Source: Dehalococcoidia bacterium
GTDB taxonomy: Bacteria; Chloroflexota; Dehalococcoidia; GIF9; AB-539-J10
DNA length: 7,276 nt
NCBI GenBank assembly: GCA_030606385.1
Contig: JAUWGN010000047.1
Location: forward strand, 1-7,276
Direction: 5' to 3'
The first letter of the stretch is position 1; each line of letters starts with the position of its first letter. A model generated the notes under the pieces. It made no database searches. It saw only the letters and a program-made list of their open reading frames with translations, and was not told the origin of the DNA. The translations under genes and the position numbers were made by a program. Shown piece after piece: positions 1-5,444 of this stretch.

Positions 1-599
1 GGAAGAGATAGGTGGTCAACAGGAGCCCCAGGATTTAACCTGACTACATTTATAATCAACAAGTCACCAGCATAGTAATGGGTTAAGTCATCGAAATATT
101 TGGTATCGATAATCCAGGAAAAAGTGTGCCGCGGTGTTCGAAAGATAAAGCCGTATGTCTCCACAGGATGGTGATGTCTGACCGGCGTCTCAAAGTAAAT
201 GTCATCGACCTTATAATGTCCCCCTTCCCTTAGAATTTCTACCTTTTCAGGCTCATCTCGTATATAAGACAAGATAACAGGGTCTTGATCCAGGGCATCA
301 GCGGGGGCAAAAACGATGCCTCTCTTCTTCATCCCGCCTTCAGTCATAGCCTCAATCATGATATTGACGTCTCCACTGTGGTCTAAATGCCTATGAGACA
401 AAATAATCGCACTCAACTTAGAAGGGTCGAGATTCCTTTTGGTAGCCTGAACCAGGCATCCTGGACCAGGGTCAAGTAGCAATTGAGTATCACCCAGGCT
501 AAGCCATGCACCACCAGAAGCTAGAAACTGACGTGTAACCACAAATCTGGCTCCCGCGGTGCCCAGAAAAGTTATCACATCAGATAATTCAGCCACCAA
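1..599 (-). CDS. Metallo-beta-lactamase-fold hydrolase, 3' end missing at window edge
   Basis: Reading the minus strand from 599 gives about 199 uninterrupted codons that run off the left edge, so the C-terminus is missing. The metal-binding HxHxDH signature is present as SHRHLDHSGD (H69, H71, D73, H74 counting from TTG), preceded by the usual beta-strand and glycine-rich turn (LLLDPGPGC). Further on are a histidine-rich strand (VRHHHPVETYGF) and WIIDTKYFDD, where the family places a metal-bridging Asp. This is a cytosolic zinc or iron hydrolase of the RNase Z/PhnP-like branch; the substrate cannot be told from the sequence. An in-frame TGA lies at 602-600, so the start must be TTG 599 or GTG 596, or else lie further in. 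GTG 596 is equally likely. There is no Shine-Dalgarno site; an extended -10 element sits immediately upstream. The gene is divergent from the pncC-like gene with a gap of about 66 bp. Confidence 0.85.
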   Translation of the reverse strand, partial: MVAELSDVITFLGTAGARFVVTRQFLASGGAWLSLGDTQLLLDPGPGCLVQATKRNLDPSKLSAIILSHRHLDHSGDVNIMIEAMTEGGMKKRGIVFAPADALDQDPVILSYIRDEPEKVEILREGGHYKVDDIYFETPVRHHHPVETYGFIFRTPRHTFSWIIDTKYFDDLTHYYAGDLLIINVVRLNPGAPVDHLSL

Positions 600-607
600 T
601 CAAGTAA

Positions 608-616
608 ATTATAACA
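608..616 (-). promoter_or_regulatory. Extended -10 promoter of the MBL hydrolase gene
   Basis: On the minus strand the sequence reads TGTTATAAT, a perfect extended -10 (TGnTATAAT). No good -35 lies 16-18 bp upstream, which is tolerated with an extended -10. A transcription start about 7 bases downstream would fall near 600-601, at most a few bases before the TTG/GTG start codons, implying a leaderless or almost leaderless mRNA. Seen directly: the motif and spacing. Inferred: promoter activity. Confidence 0.55.
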
Positions 617-642
617 GGAAGGCTCAATTTCTTCGCTGAATT

Positions 643-651
643 TGCTACAAT
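643..651 (+). promoter_or_regulatory. Extended -10 promoter of the pncC-like gene
   Basis: The sequence TGCTACAAT matches the extended -10 consensus with one mismatch in the hexamer. The predicted transcription start near 658 leaves a leader of about 8 bases before the ATG at 666, too short for a usual ribosome binding site, and no purine-rich SD-like sequence is seen. It faces away from the minus-strand extended -10 at 616-608, forming a compact divergent promoter region. Confidence 0.4.
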
Positions 652-665
652 AAGCTGCTTCGAAA

Positions 666-1175
666 ATGGCAAATTTGGAAACAGAAATCGCCTCCTTAGT
701 CAGGGAATACCAGGCAGAGACAGGAAAACCACTTACTATAAGCACAGCCGAATCAGGCACGGGGGGTAGAATAGCCGATAGGTTAACCAACGTTCCAGGC
801 AGTTCCGACTACTTCAAAGGCTCTTTGATAGCCTACAGTAATGAGGTTAAGGCAAACGTTCTCCGGGTGAAAAAGGAAACCATAGAAAATCATGGAGCTG
901 TTAGCCCACAAACAGCTATTGAGATGGCTGAGAGTGGCAGAAAACTCTTCGACACAGACATATGTATCTCCAACACGGGCATTGCCGGACCTTCAGGCGC
1001 CACTGCAGAGAAACCTGTGGGGCTTTTTTACGTCGCTTTAGCTGCTGAAGGCAAAAGCTTCAGCCAAAAGCACATCTTTGGCGGAAACAGGGAGGAAAAT
1101 AAGAACAGCGCTGCTGAAGCAGCATTAAGCGTGTTGAAACAATACTTGCGGGAGCAGATTAGCCTGGCAAAGTGA
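666..1175 (+). CDS. pncC: CinA C-terminal domain protein, nicotinamide-nucleotide amidase (PncC) type
   Basis: This 169-residue protein is a standalone CinA C-terminal domain, close to the usual family length of about 160. Such proteins hydrolyse nicotinamide mononucleotide to nicotinate mononucleotide and ammonia in pyridine-nucleotide salvage, in the cytoplasm. Family blocks seen in order are STAESGTGG (residues 27-34), the VPGSSDYFKGSLIAYSNEVK block (43-62, with the conserved Tyr57 and Lys62), HGAVS (76-80), NTGIAGPSG (103-111), EKPVGLFYVAL (115-125) and GGNREENK with a trailing AAEAAL (139-153). The first block normally reads AESCTGG; here residue 31 is Gly instead of Cys. The N-terminal MoaB/MogA-like domain of full-length CinA is absent. 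The ATG at 666 fits the family start, but there is no SD site. The gene is divergent from the MBL hydrolase and lies upstream of moaE on the same strand. The family call is firm; activity is inferred. Confidence 0.9.
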   Translation: MANLETEIASLVREYQAETGKPLTISTAESGTGGRIADRLTNVPGSSDYFKGSLIAYSNEVKANVLRVKKETIENHGAVSPQTAIEMAESGRKLFDTDICISNTGIAGPSGATAEKPVGLFYVALAAEGKSFSQKHIFGGNREENKNSAAEAALSVLKQYLREQISLAK

Positions 1176-1300
1176 GCCAATAAAATGCTTGAATTGGGAA
1201 TAACGGAAAACCTTCGGGGAAACACCCTGTTCATTCACATTCCGGCATTTCTACTTTTGGATGGATAGGTAGTATAGATAAGAAACAAGTGTAAACATCA

Positions 1301-1372
1301 ATGGCAACAGGATGGGACGAGGAAAAGGCGATCAATATCATCGGGAAGAACATGTTGAGATGGTCGAGGTAA
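1301..1372 (+). other. Possible 23-codon small ORF overlapping the moaE start
   Basis: A short frame opens at ATG 1301 (beginning MATGWDEEKAINIIGKN) and stops at TAA 1370-1372, 10 bases beyond the A of the preferred moaE start at 1360. It is in a different frame from moaE. Its composition is more protein-like than the first 16 codons of the longer moaE reading from 1312. No Shine-Dalgarno site precedes it and I recognise no family. It could be a coupling leader peptide, a decayed gene remnant or chance. Confidence 0.15.
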
Positions 1373-1728
1373 GAAGAGAAGATTTCTCCGTTGCTGAAAT
1401 AGTAGCGAAGATGAAGAACCCCAAAATCGGTGCCATAGTAATTTATTTGGGTGTGGTACGTGAATTTCCCCAAGGTTCGGGATTAGAATTCGAAGACAGA
1501 AAAGAGATTACTCAGAAGTTACAGCAGGTAAAGGACAGAGCAATTCATAGATTCGATGTAGAAGATATAGCAATAATACATCGTGTTGGGTCGTTAAGCA
1601 TATCAGACAATATTCTACTGATAGCAGTTTCAGCACCTCACAGACAGGCAGCTTTTGATGCCTGCAAGCACATAGTGGACAAGGTGAAGGACCTCCATAA
1701 ATCATGGAGCAAAGAAATTTTCAAATAG
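1360..1728 (+). CDS. moaE: Molybdopterin synthase catalytic (large) subunit MoaE
   Basis: MoaE forms a heterotetramer with the thiocarboxylated small protein MoaD and inserts two sulfurs into cyclic pyranopterin monophosphate to make molybdopterin. Family landmarks: GAIVIYLGVVREF with the conserved Arg (R50 if counted from an ATG at 1312), DIAIIHRVGSLSISDN, and AVSAPHRQAAFDACKHIVDKVK with the active-site HR pair (H110, R111). The first of the two catalytic lysines is present (K126 in this numbering), but the position matching the second, in the family's WKKE/WKRE motif, is Ser133 in SWSKE, with a Lys one residue later. The chain ends soon after this motif, lacking the usual short tail. The frame is open from ATG 1312, but alignment to the family starts at MVEVRREDF (ATG 1360), which has GGGAAG 11 bases upstream; the first 16 codons from 1312 look non-coding, so I prefer 1360. 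No moaD lies nearby. Confidence 0.85.
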   Translation: MVEVRREDFSVAEIVAKMKNPKIGAIVIYLGVVREFPQGSGLEFEDRKEITQKLQQVKDRAIHRFDVEDIAIIHRVGSLSISDNILLIAVSAPHRQAAFDACKHIVDKVKDLHKSWSKEIFK

Positions 1729-1779
1729 AGAACCTGTTTGTCTTCCCAGAATGTTGAAGAAAAAATAAATTATGCATGT

Positions 1780-1808
1780 TTGACAATTGGCGTGTAATTT
1801 CGTAGAAT
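1780..1808 (+). promoter_or_regulatory. Sigma70-type promoter of the HMGS-DUF35/thiolase operon
   Basis: A perfect -35 hexamer TTGACA (1780-1785) is followed after exactly 17 bases by TAGAAT (1803-1808), one mismatch from the -10 consensus. Transcription would start near 1815, giving a leader of about 47 bases with the ribosome binding site at its end. An AT-rich stretch (1759-1775) just upstream could act as an UP element. This is the strongest promoter-like sequence seen in the window, and unlike the others it has a proper -35. Confidence 0.75.
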
Positions 1809-1847
1809 GCAACGTTCAACCGAAATCATAAAAGGGCGAATCGAAGA

Positions 1848-1854
1848 AGGAGGT
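1848..1854 (+). promoter_or_regulatory. Strong Shine-Dalgarno site of the HMGS-DUF35 gene
   Basis: AGGAGGT lies 7 bases before the ATG at 1862, within a longer AAGGAGGTTGAT that nearly matches the complement of the 16S rRNA 3' end. It fixes the start of the downstream gene. Confidence 0.8.
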
Positions 1855-1861
1855 TGATAGC

Positions 1862-3307
1862 ATGGTAGGAATTACTTCTTACGGAGGTTACATCCCCTGG
1901 CAGCGGATGGACCGCATGACTGCCTATAAAGCTATGGGGTGGCTTAATCCAGCAGCGATATTACCAGGAGAAAGATCTATTGCCAACTACGATGAGGATA
2001 GCATAACCATGGCAGTGGCAGCGGCAAGAGATTGTTTAAAAGGCATCGATAAGGCGAAGATAGGTGGTTTGTATATCGCCACCACCACCTCGCCATATAA
2101 ACAGCGGGAAGACGCCGGCATAATTGGCACTGCGCTTAGTCTTCAACCTGCTATCAGGACTGCTGATTTTACTGACTCTACTAAGGCAGGGACGGGAGCA
2201 GTTCTTTCTGCCTGCGATGCAATCAAGGCAGGCTCGGCAAAAAGTGTACTGGTATGTGCTTCTGATTTGCGGAAGGAGAGGGCTGGAGGCTATCAGGAAC
2301 AACTATACGGGGATAGCGCTGCTTCCCTGCTCATTGGAGACACCGATGTAATTGCCAGCATAGAAGGTTCCTATTCCCTCTCTTATGATTTTAGCGACTC
2401 ATGGAGAACAGACCTTGATGAGTTTGAGCGTGCCTGGGAAGATAGGTGGCGCCGTGACGAAGGCTATGAGAAGCAATTGACTGAATCTATCACGGGACTA
2501 TTAGGAAAATACAACTTAAACATCAAGGATTTTGCCAAAATAGTTATCGGCTGTCACTTTGAGAGGGCAGCGGTAGCCATAGCCAGGAAGCTGGGAGCTG
2601 ACCCTTCACAGGTTCAGGACTCCATGATGCGCATCATGGGTGATTCTGGCGCCGGTTATCCACTGGTGATGCTTGTGGCTGCCCTTGAAGATGCCAAACC
2701 TGGAGACAAGATATTGGTCGCCAGCTATGGAAACGGCAGCGATGCTTTGTTCCTCCAGGTAACCGACCAGATAGAGAAAGCAAGGGACAACAAAGGGATT
2801 AAAAAGTGGCTCGTCAGGAAGAAGATGCTCGATAATTATAATAAGTACCTGGCATTCCGCGGAGAGATTCCTATGGACAAGGGATTCCGCGGTGAAGAGA
2901 CCTCCTCCTCTCAGCTATCAGCGTTGTGGAGAGGTCGCAAAGTTTTCTTAGGGCTCTGGGGGAGTAAATGTAAGAAGTGCGGTACTCCATTATTCCCTAT
3001 CCAGAGAGTGTGTGTAAACCCTGATTGCGGAGCGATAGATGAAATGGAAGATTATTGCTTTGCCGACAGAAAGGCTACTTTATTTACCTATACTGCCGAT
3101 TTGCTGGCATATTCCATTAATCCGCCAGCAATATATGGTGTATTGGACTTTGAGGGCGGAGGGAGATTTTGGTTTGATATTACTGATTGTGAGCAAGATG
3201 AGATAAAATTGGGCATGCCTATGGAGATGACTTTCCGCATAAAATATGTTGAGCATACGCGGGGGGTTACCAGCTATAGTTGGAAGGCAATCCCATTAAT
3301 GGAATGA
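1862..3307 (+). CDS. HMG-CoA-synthase/KAS III-like protein fused to a DUF35 zinc-ribbon/OB-fold domain
   Basis: A 481-residue two-domain protein. Residues 1-305 are a thiolase-fold condensing enzyme of the archaeal HMG-CoA synthase type: opening VGITSYGGYIP, KAGTGAV helix start at 108-114, GDSAASLLIG at 150-159, the CHFERAA strand with H232, and KPGDKILVASYGNGSDA at 279-295. A linker follows (about 305-360). Residues 365-470 are DUF35: a zinc ribbon with C370, C373, C384 and C389 (CKKCG and CVNPDCG), then an OB-fold. Key HMGS residues are missing: the catalytic Cys of the family's EFACKAGT motif is Thr107 (DSTKAGT), the general-base Glu of SES(H/K)PY is Thr75 (TTTSPY), and the Asn of GNTYSG is Asp261. 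Classical HMG-CoA synthesis is therefore unlikely; the domain may be a structural or CoA-channelling partner of the thiolase encoded 27 bases downstream. In known complexes DUF35 bridges the two thiolase-fold subunits. The start is fixed by a strong SD. Fold assignment is confident; substrate is unknown. Confidence 0.88.
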   Translation: MVGITSYGGYIPWQRMDRMTAYKAMGWLNPAAILPGERSIANYDEDSITMAVAAARDCLKGIDKAKIGGLYIATTTSPYKQREDAGIIGTALSLQPAIRTADFTDSTKAGTGAVLSACDAIKAGSAKSVLVCASDLRKERAGGYQEQLYGDSAASLLIGDTDVIASIEGSYSLSYDFSDSWRTDLDEFERAWEDRWRRDEGYEKQLTESITGLLGKYNLNIKDFAKIVIGCHFERAAVAIARKLGADPSQVQDSMMRIMGDSGAGYPLVMLVAALEDAKPGDKILVASYGNGSDALFLQVTDQIEKARDNKGIKKWLVRKKMLDNYNKYLAFRGEIPMDKGFRGEETSSSQLSALWRGRKVFLGLWGSKCKKCGTPLFPIQRVCVNPDCGAIDEMEDYCFADRKATLFTYTADLLAYSINPPAIYGVLDFEGGGRFWFDITDCEQDEIKLGMPMEMTFRIKYVEHTRGVTSYSWKAIPLME

Positions 3308-3323
3308 CAAGAAGGTGAGGTAA

Positions 3324-3329
3324 AGGAGG
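3324..3329 (+). promoter_or_regulatory. Shine-Dalgarno site of the thiolase gene
   Basis: AGGAGG lies 5 bases before the ATG at 3335, in the 27-base gap after the HMGS-DUF35 stop codon. There is no room for a separate terminator and promoter, so the two genes are almost certainly co-transcribed. Confidence 0.75.
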
Positions 3330-3334
3330 CTAGC

Positions 3335-4531
3335 ATGGCAGAGGGAATAAAAGACAAAGTAGCAATCATAGGGATGGGTTGCACCCAGTTTGGAGAGAGA
3401 TGGGATGCTGGCTACAGCGATTTGATTATCGAGGCGTTCAAGGAATGCCTGGAAGATGCCGGGATGGAAAAGAATGATATTCAAGCTGCCTGGTTTGGAA
3501 CTTGTTTTGACGAGCAGTTTTGCGGCAAAAGTGCAGTACCCCTGTCACAAACGTTGAAATTTCCCTTCATTCCGGCAACTAGAGTGGAAAACTTTTGCGC
3601 CACTGGTTCTGAAGCTTTACGAGGAGCTTGTTATGCCGTTGCTTCTGGAGCTTACGACATTGCCTTGGCGCTTGGCGTGGAGAAGCTAAAGGATACCGGT
3701 TACCCGGGTCTTCCTGAGTTTGCCCGGTTGGTAGGAACTGAGATGAGGATGGTAACACCAAATTTCACCGCACCTGGTGCGTTTGCCACGCTGGCCACCC
3801 GCTATTTTGCCCGGTATAACCTCAAACCAGATGAAGGTAAGAAAATTCTGGCTATGGTGTCCTCAAAAAGTCATCATAACGGTGCTATGAATCCCAAGGC
3901 TCATCTTAGAAGAGAAATTACTGTAGAGCAAGTTATGAGCGCTCCTATTATTGCCTGGCCTTTAGGATTGTATGATTGCTGCGGGGTAAGCGATGGTTCA
4001 GCCGCGGCGATCGTAGTCCGCAGTGACATGGCTAAGAAATTCAGGCCCGACCCTGTCTATATCAAGGCGCTGCAAATTTCGGTTAGCTCGGGAATAGAAC
4101 TAATGCATAGCTCCTATGATGGCACGCATGTAGAATCGACAGCCCATGCTGCTGCGGCGGCTTATAAAGAGGCTGGGGTGAAAAATGCCCGTGAGGAAGT
4201 AAGCATGGCCGAAGTCCACGATTGCTTCTCCATAACCGAGTTAGTGACCATGGAGGACTTGCAATTTAGTTCCAGAGGGAAGGCTGGAGATGATGTCACG
4301 GCAGGGCGATTTAACCTGGATGGCGCTCAGCCAATACAGTCCGATGGGGGATTAAAGTGCTTTGGACATCCCATTGGAGCCTCTGGTTTACGGATGATGT
4401 ATGAGGTATATAAACAAGTTCAAGGCAAGGCAGGACCAAGACAGATAAAGGATGTAAAGCTTGGCGTTACCCATAATCTCGGGGGTGTACCCCAGACGAA
4501 TATCTGTAGTGTTCTTATTGCCGGGCTCTGA
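3335..4531 (+). CDS. Thiolase family protein (SCP-x / acetyl-CoA acetyltransferase type)
   Basis: The 398-residue length is typical of SCP-x-type thiolases. These enzymes make or cleave a carbon-carbon bond between acyl-CoA units via an acyl-cysteine intermediate. Visible motifs: KVAIIGMGCTQFGER (8-22), the nucleophile Cys88 in VENFCATGSEALRGA, the substrate-loop histidines of SSKSHHNGAMNPKAH (176-190), LYDCCGVSDGSAA (212-224), EVHDCFSITE (293-302, H295), CFGHPIGASG (342-351, H345) and VTHNLGGVPQT (378-388, H380). As is usual for SCP-x relatives, HNxGG replaces the second catalytic Cys of classical thiolases. All expected catalytic residues are present, in contrast to the partner encoded upstream. 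It probably works in a complex with the HMGS-DUF35 fusion. Candidate roles are acetoacetyl-CoA formation, beta-ketoacyl-CoA thiolysis as in BbsAB-type enzymes, or acyl transfer as in PhlACB. Specificity cannot be read from the sequence. Confidence 0.92.
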   Translation: MAEGIKDKVAIIGMGCTQFGERWDAGYSDLIIEAFKECLEDAGMEKNDIQAAWFGTCFDEQFCGKSAVPLSQTLKFPFIPATRVENFCATGSEALRGACYAVASGAYDIALALGVEKLKDTGYPGLPEFARLVGTEMRMVTPNFTAPGAFATLATRYFARYNLKPDEGKKILAMVSSKSHHNGAMNPKAHLRREITVEQVMSAPIIAWPLGLYDCCGVSDGSAAAIVVRSDMAKKFRPDPVYIKALQISVSSGIELMHSSYDGTHVESTAHAAAAAYKEAGVKNAREEVSMAEVHDCFSITELVTMEDLQFSSRGKAGDDVTAGRFNLDGAQPIQSDGGLKCFGHPIGASGLRMMYEVYKQVQGKAGPRQIKDVKLGVTHNLGGVPQTNICSVLIAGL

Positions 4532-4552
4532 GCAGCCTAGTCTTTGGCAAGC

Positions 4553-4616
4553 AAGGGCTTCCTCGAATTTGGCAAAGTTGGCTAAATCCTGGGAAGCCTT
4601 TTAGATTTATTTAGCC
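4553..4616 (+). terminator. Overlapping inverted repeats, possible terminator between convergent genes
   Basis: Two stems share this gap between the thiolase gene and the convergent Lit-like gene. Stem A pairs AAGGGCTTCC (4553-4562) with GGAAGCCTT (from 4592), 10 bp with one G-T pair and a 29-base loop, and ends in a TTTT run (4599-4602), as expected for plus-strand termination. Stem B pairs GGCTAAAT (4580-4587) with ATTTAGCC (4609-4616) across 21 bases. Each stem has one arm in the other's loop, so they would exclude each other or form a pseudoknot. The loops are long for a standard intrinsic terminator and the T-tract is short, so the call is tentative. The rest of the gap (4617-4698) shows nothing recognisable. 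Confidence 0.35.
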
Positions 4617-4698
4617 CTTGATTTGAAATTTTCAGCTAAAGAATTCCCCTGTATCTAGTTTGCCGTACACACCTATTACCCTTTGAGTGGTTAATAAG

Positions 4699-5415
4699 CT
4701 ACTGGCCGTGCTTCTTTCTCCAGATGAAGGGAACCACCCAGGCAAGGCCACCTAAAAGCAAAGCTTCCATAATAATAGCCCCGACGCCAAAGTAAGCAAT
4801 ATCCATCCAAAAACCTTCAGGGAATAGCATAATGAGGTAATCCTTACTGGGGTCAAGTAGCCAATATAGGTTAGGGAACACGACAAGGTGAAATTGAATA
4901 AACATCTGTTCAAAGAAGAAGATTGAGGCAATGCCTACTGCAGCAACAAGAGCCAAAGTCAAGGCACATCCTCGCCTCACTCCCTTAGCTAAATCTTGCC
5001 ACCGTCCCTTAATCCACAGGAAAAAGAGCAAGATGTAAACGATGATATAACCCAGACTTATCCCCTGCAGTAAGAAATTAGAACGGAAAAGTTTGTTTAC
5101 ATCGTTCAAATGGGTAAGCTCATAGTCATGGAATAGTTCAAACTCTTCTCCATATATGTTGGTTACCCTCATTTGAGGCGTGTCTACTTTAGAATTGAAA
5201 AAGTCAATAAGCCCAGTGGCTATCTCATTTAGCTGTTTGTTGTCCAGTGCGGTAACCTGGCCCACATTGTATTTATTGAATCCATATTCATAGAGGTGAA
5301 TGCTGTTAACCGCGCAACGGGCAGTAGTTGTACAAAGGAAAATGGGCAAACACACAATAAATAGGCCGTAGAGAGTCACTATAAGAATTTTTTTCCACTT
5401 CGATTCTCTAATCAT
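4699..5415 (-). CDS. Integral membrane protein, DUF1461/TIGR01906 family (Lit-like lipoprotein intramolecular transacylase)
   Basis: A 238-residue protein with four predicted membrane helices (about 9-29, 115-134, 150-168 and 205-230) and one large extracytoplasmic loop (about 30-112). The family signature is clear: ELTHLNDVNKLF (99-110) before helix 2, and FHLVVFPNLYWLLDPSKDYL (175-194) followed by MLFPEGFW (196-203). Members include Lit of Firmicutes, which moves an acyl chain within the lipid-modified N-terminal Cys of lipoproteins to give the lyso form. The histidines expected at its active site are present here as H102 and H176. No SD site precedes the ATG at 5415. The gene is divergent from dnaE with 29 bp between start codons and convergent with the thiolase operon. 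Family assignment is strong; transacylase activity is inferred from homology, and more distant relatives may do something else. Confidence 0.85.
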   Translation of the reverse strand: MIRESKWKKILIVTLYGLFIVCLPIFLCTTTARCAVNSIHLYEYGFNKYNVGQVTALDNKQLNEIATGLIDFFNSKVDTPQMRVTNIYGEEFELFHDYELTHLNDVNKLFRSNFLLQGISLGYIIVYILLFFLWIKGRWQDLAKGVRRGCALTLALVAAVGIASIFFFEQMFIQFHLVVFPNLYWLLDPSKDYLIMLFPEGFWMDIAYFGVGAIIMEALLLGGLAWVVPFIWRKKHGQ

Positions 5416-5428
5416 TGGTATAAAGCAA

Positions 5429-5437
5429 TGCTATAAT
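5429..5437 (+). promoter_or_regulatory. Extended -10 promoter of dnaE, predicted leaderless start
   Basis: TGCTATAAT is a perfect extended -10 element. Transcription starting about 7 bases after the hexamer falls at 5444-5445, that is on the ATG of dnaE (5445), predicting a leaderless mRNA. No SD-like sequence precedes the ATG (TAACAAA). The element lies wholly inside the 29-bp gap shared with the divergent Lit-like gene, so any minus-strand promoter for that gene must overlap it or sit inside dnaE. Confidence 0.6.
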
Positions 5438-5444
5438 TAACAAA

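Noticed and set aside
575..790. Minus-strand 71-codon frame across the divergent promoter region
   Set aside because: It overlaps the start of pncC and the MBL gene start, has no family resemblance, and is explained as a shadow of the well-supported plus-strand gene.
1214..1232. Small GGGG/CCC hairpin after pncC as a terminator
   Set aside because: The stem is only about 3-4 bp and no T-tract follows, so it does not meet the pattern of an intrinsic terminator.
1312..1359. N-terminal extension of MoaE from ATG 1312
   Set aside because: The 16 extra residues (rich in Gly, Arg, His, Glu) do not match the family N-terminus, no SD site precedes 1312, and family similarity begins at ATG 1360. Not excluded, only less likely.
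1231..1473. Minus-strand 80-codon frame opposite the moaE start
   Set aside because: It overlaps the conserved N-terminal part of MoaE, shows no recognisable motif and no SD site.
2036..2351. Overlapping frames on both strands inside the HMGS-like domain
   Set aside because: The conserved protein in the main frame accounts for the sequence; these frames cut through its motifs and look non-protein-like.
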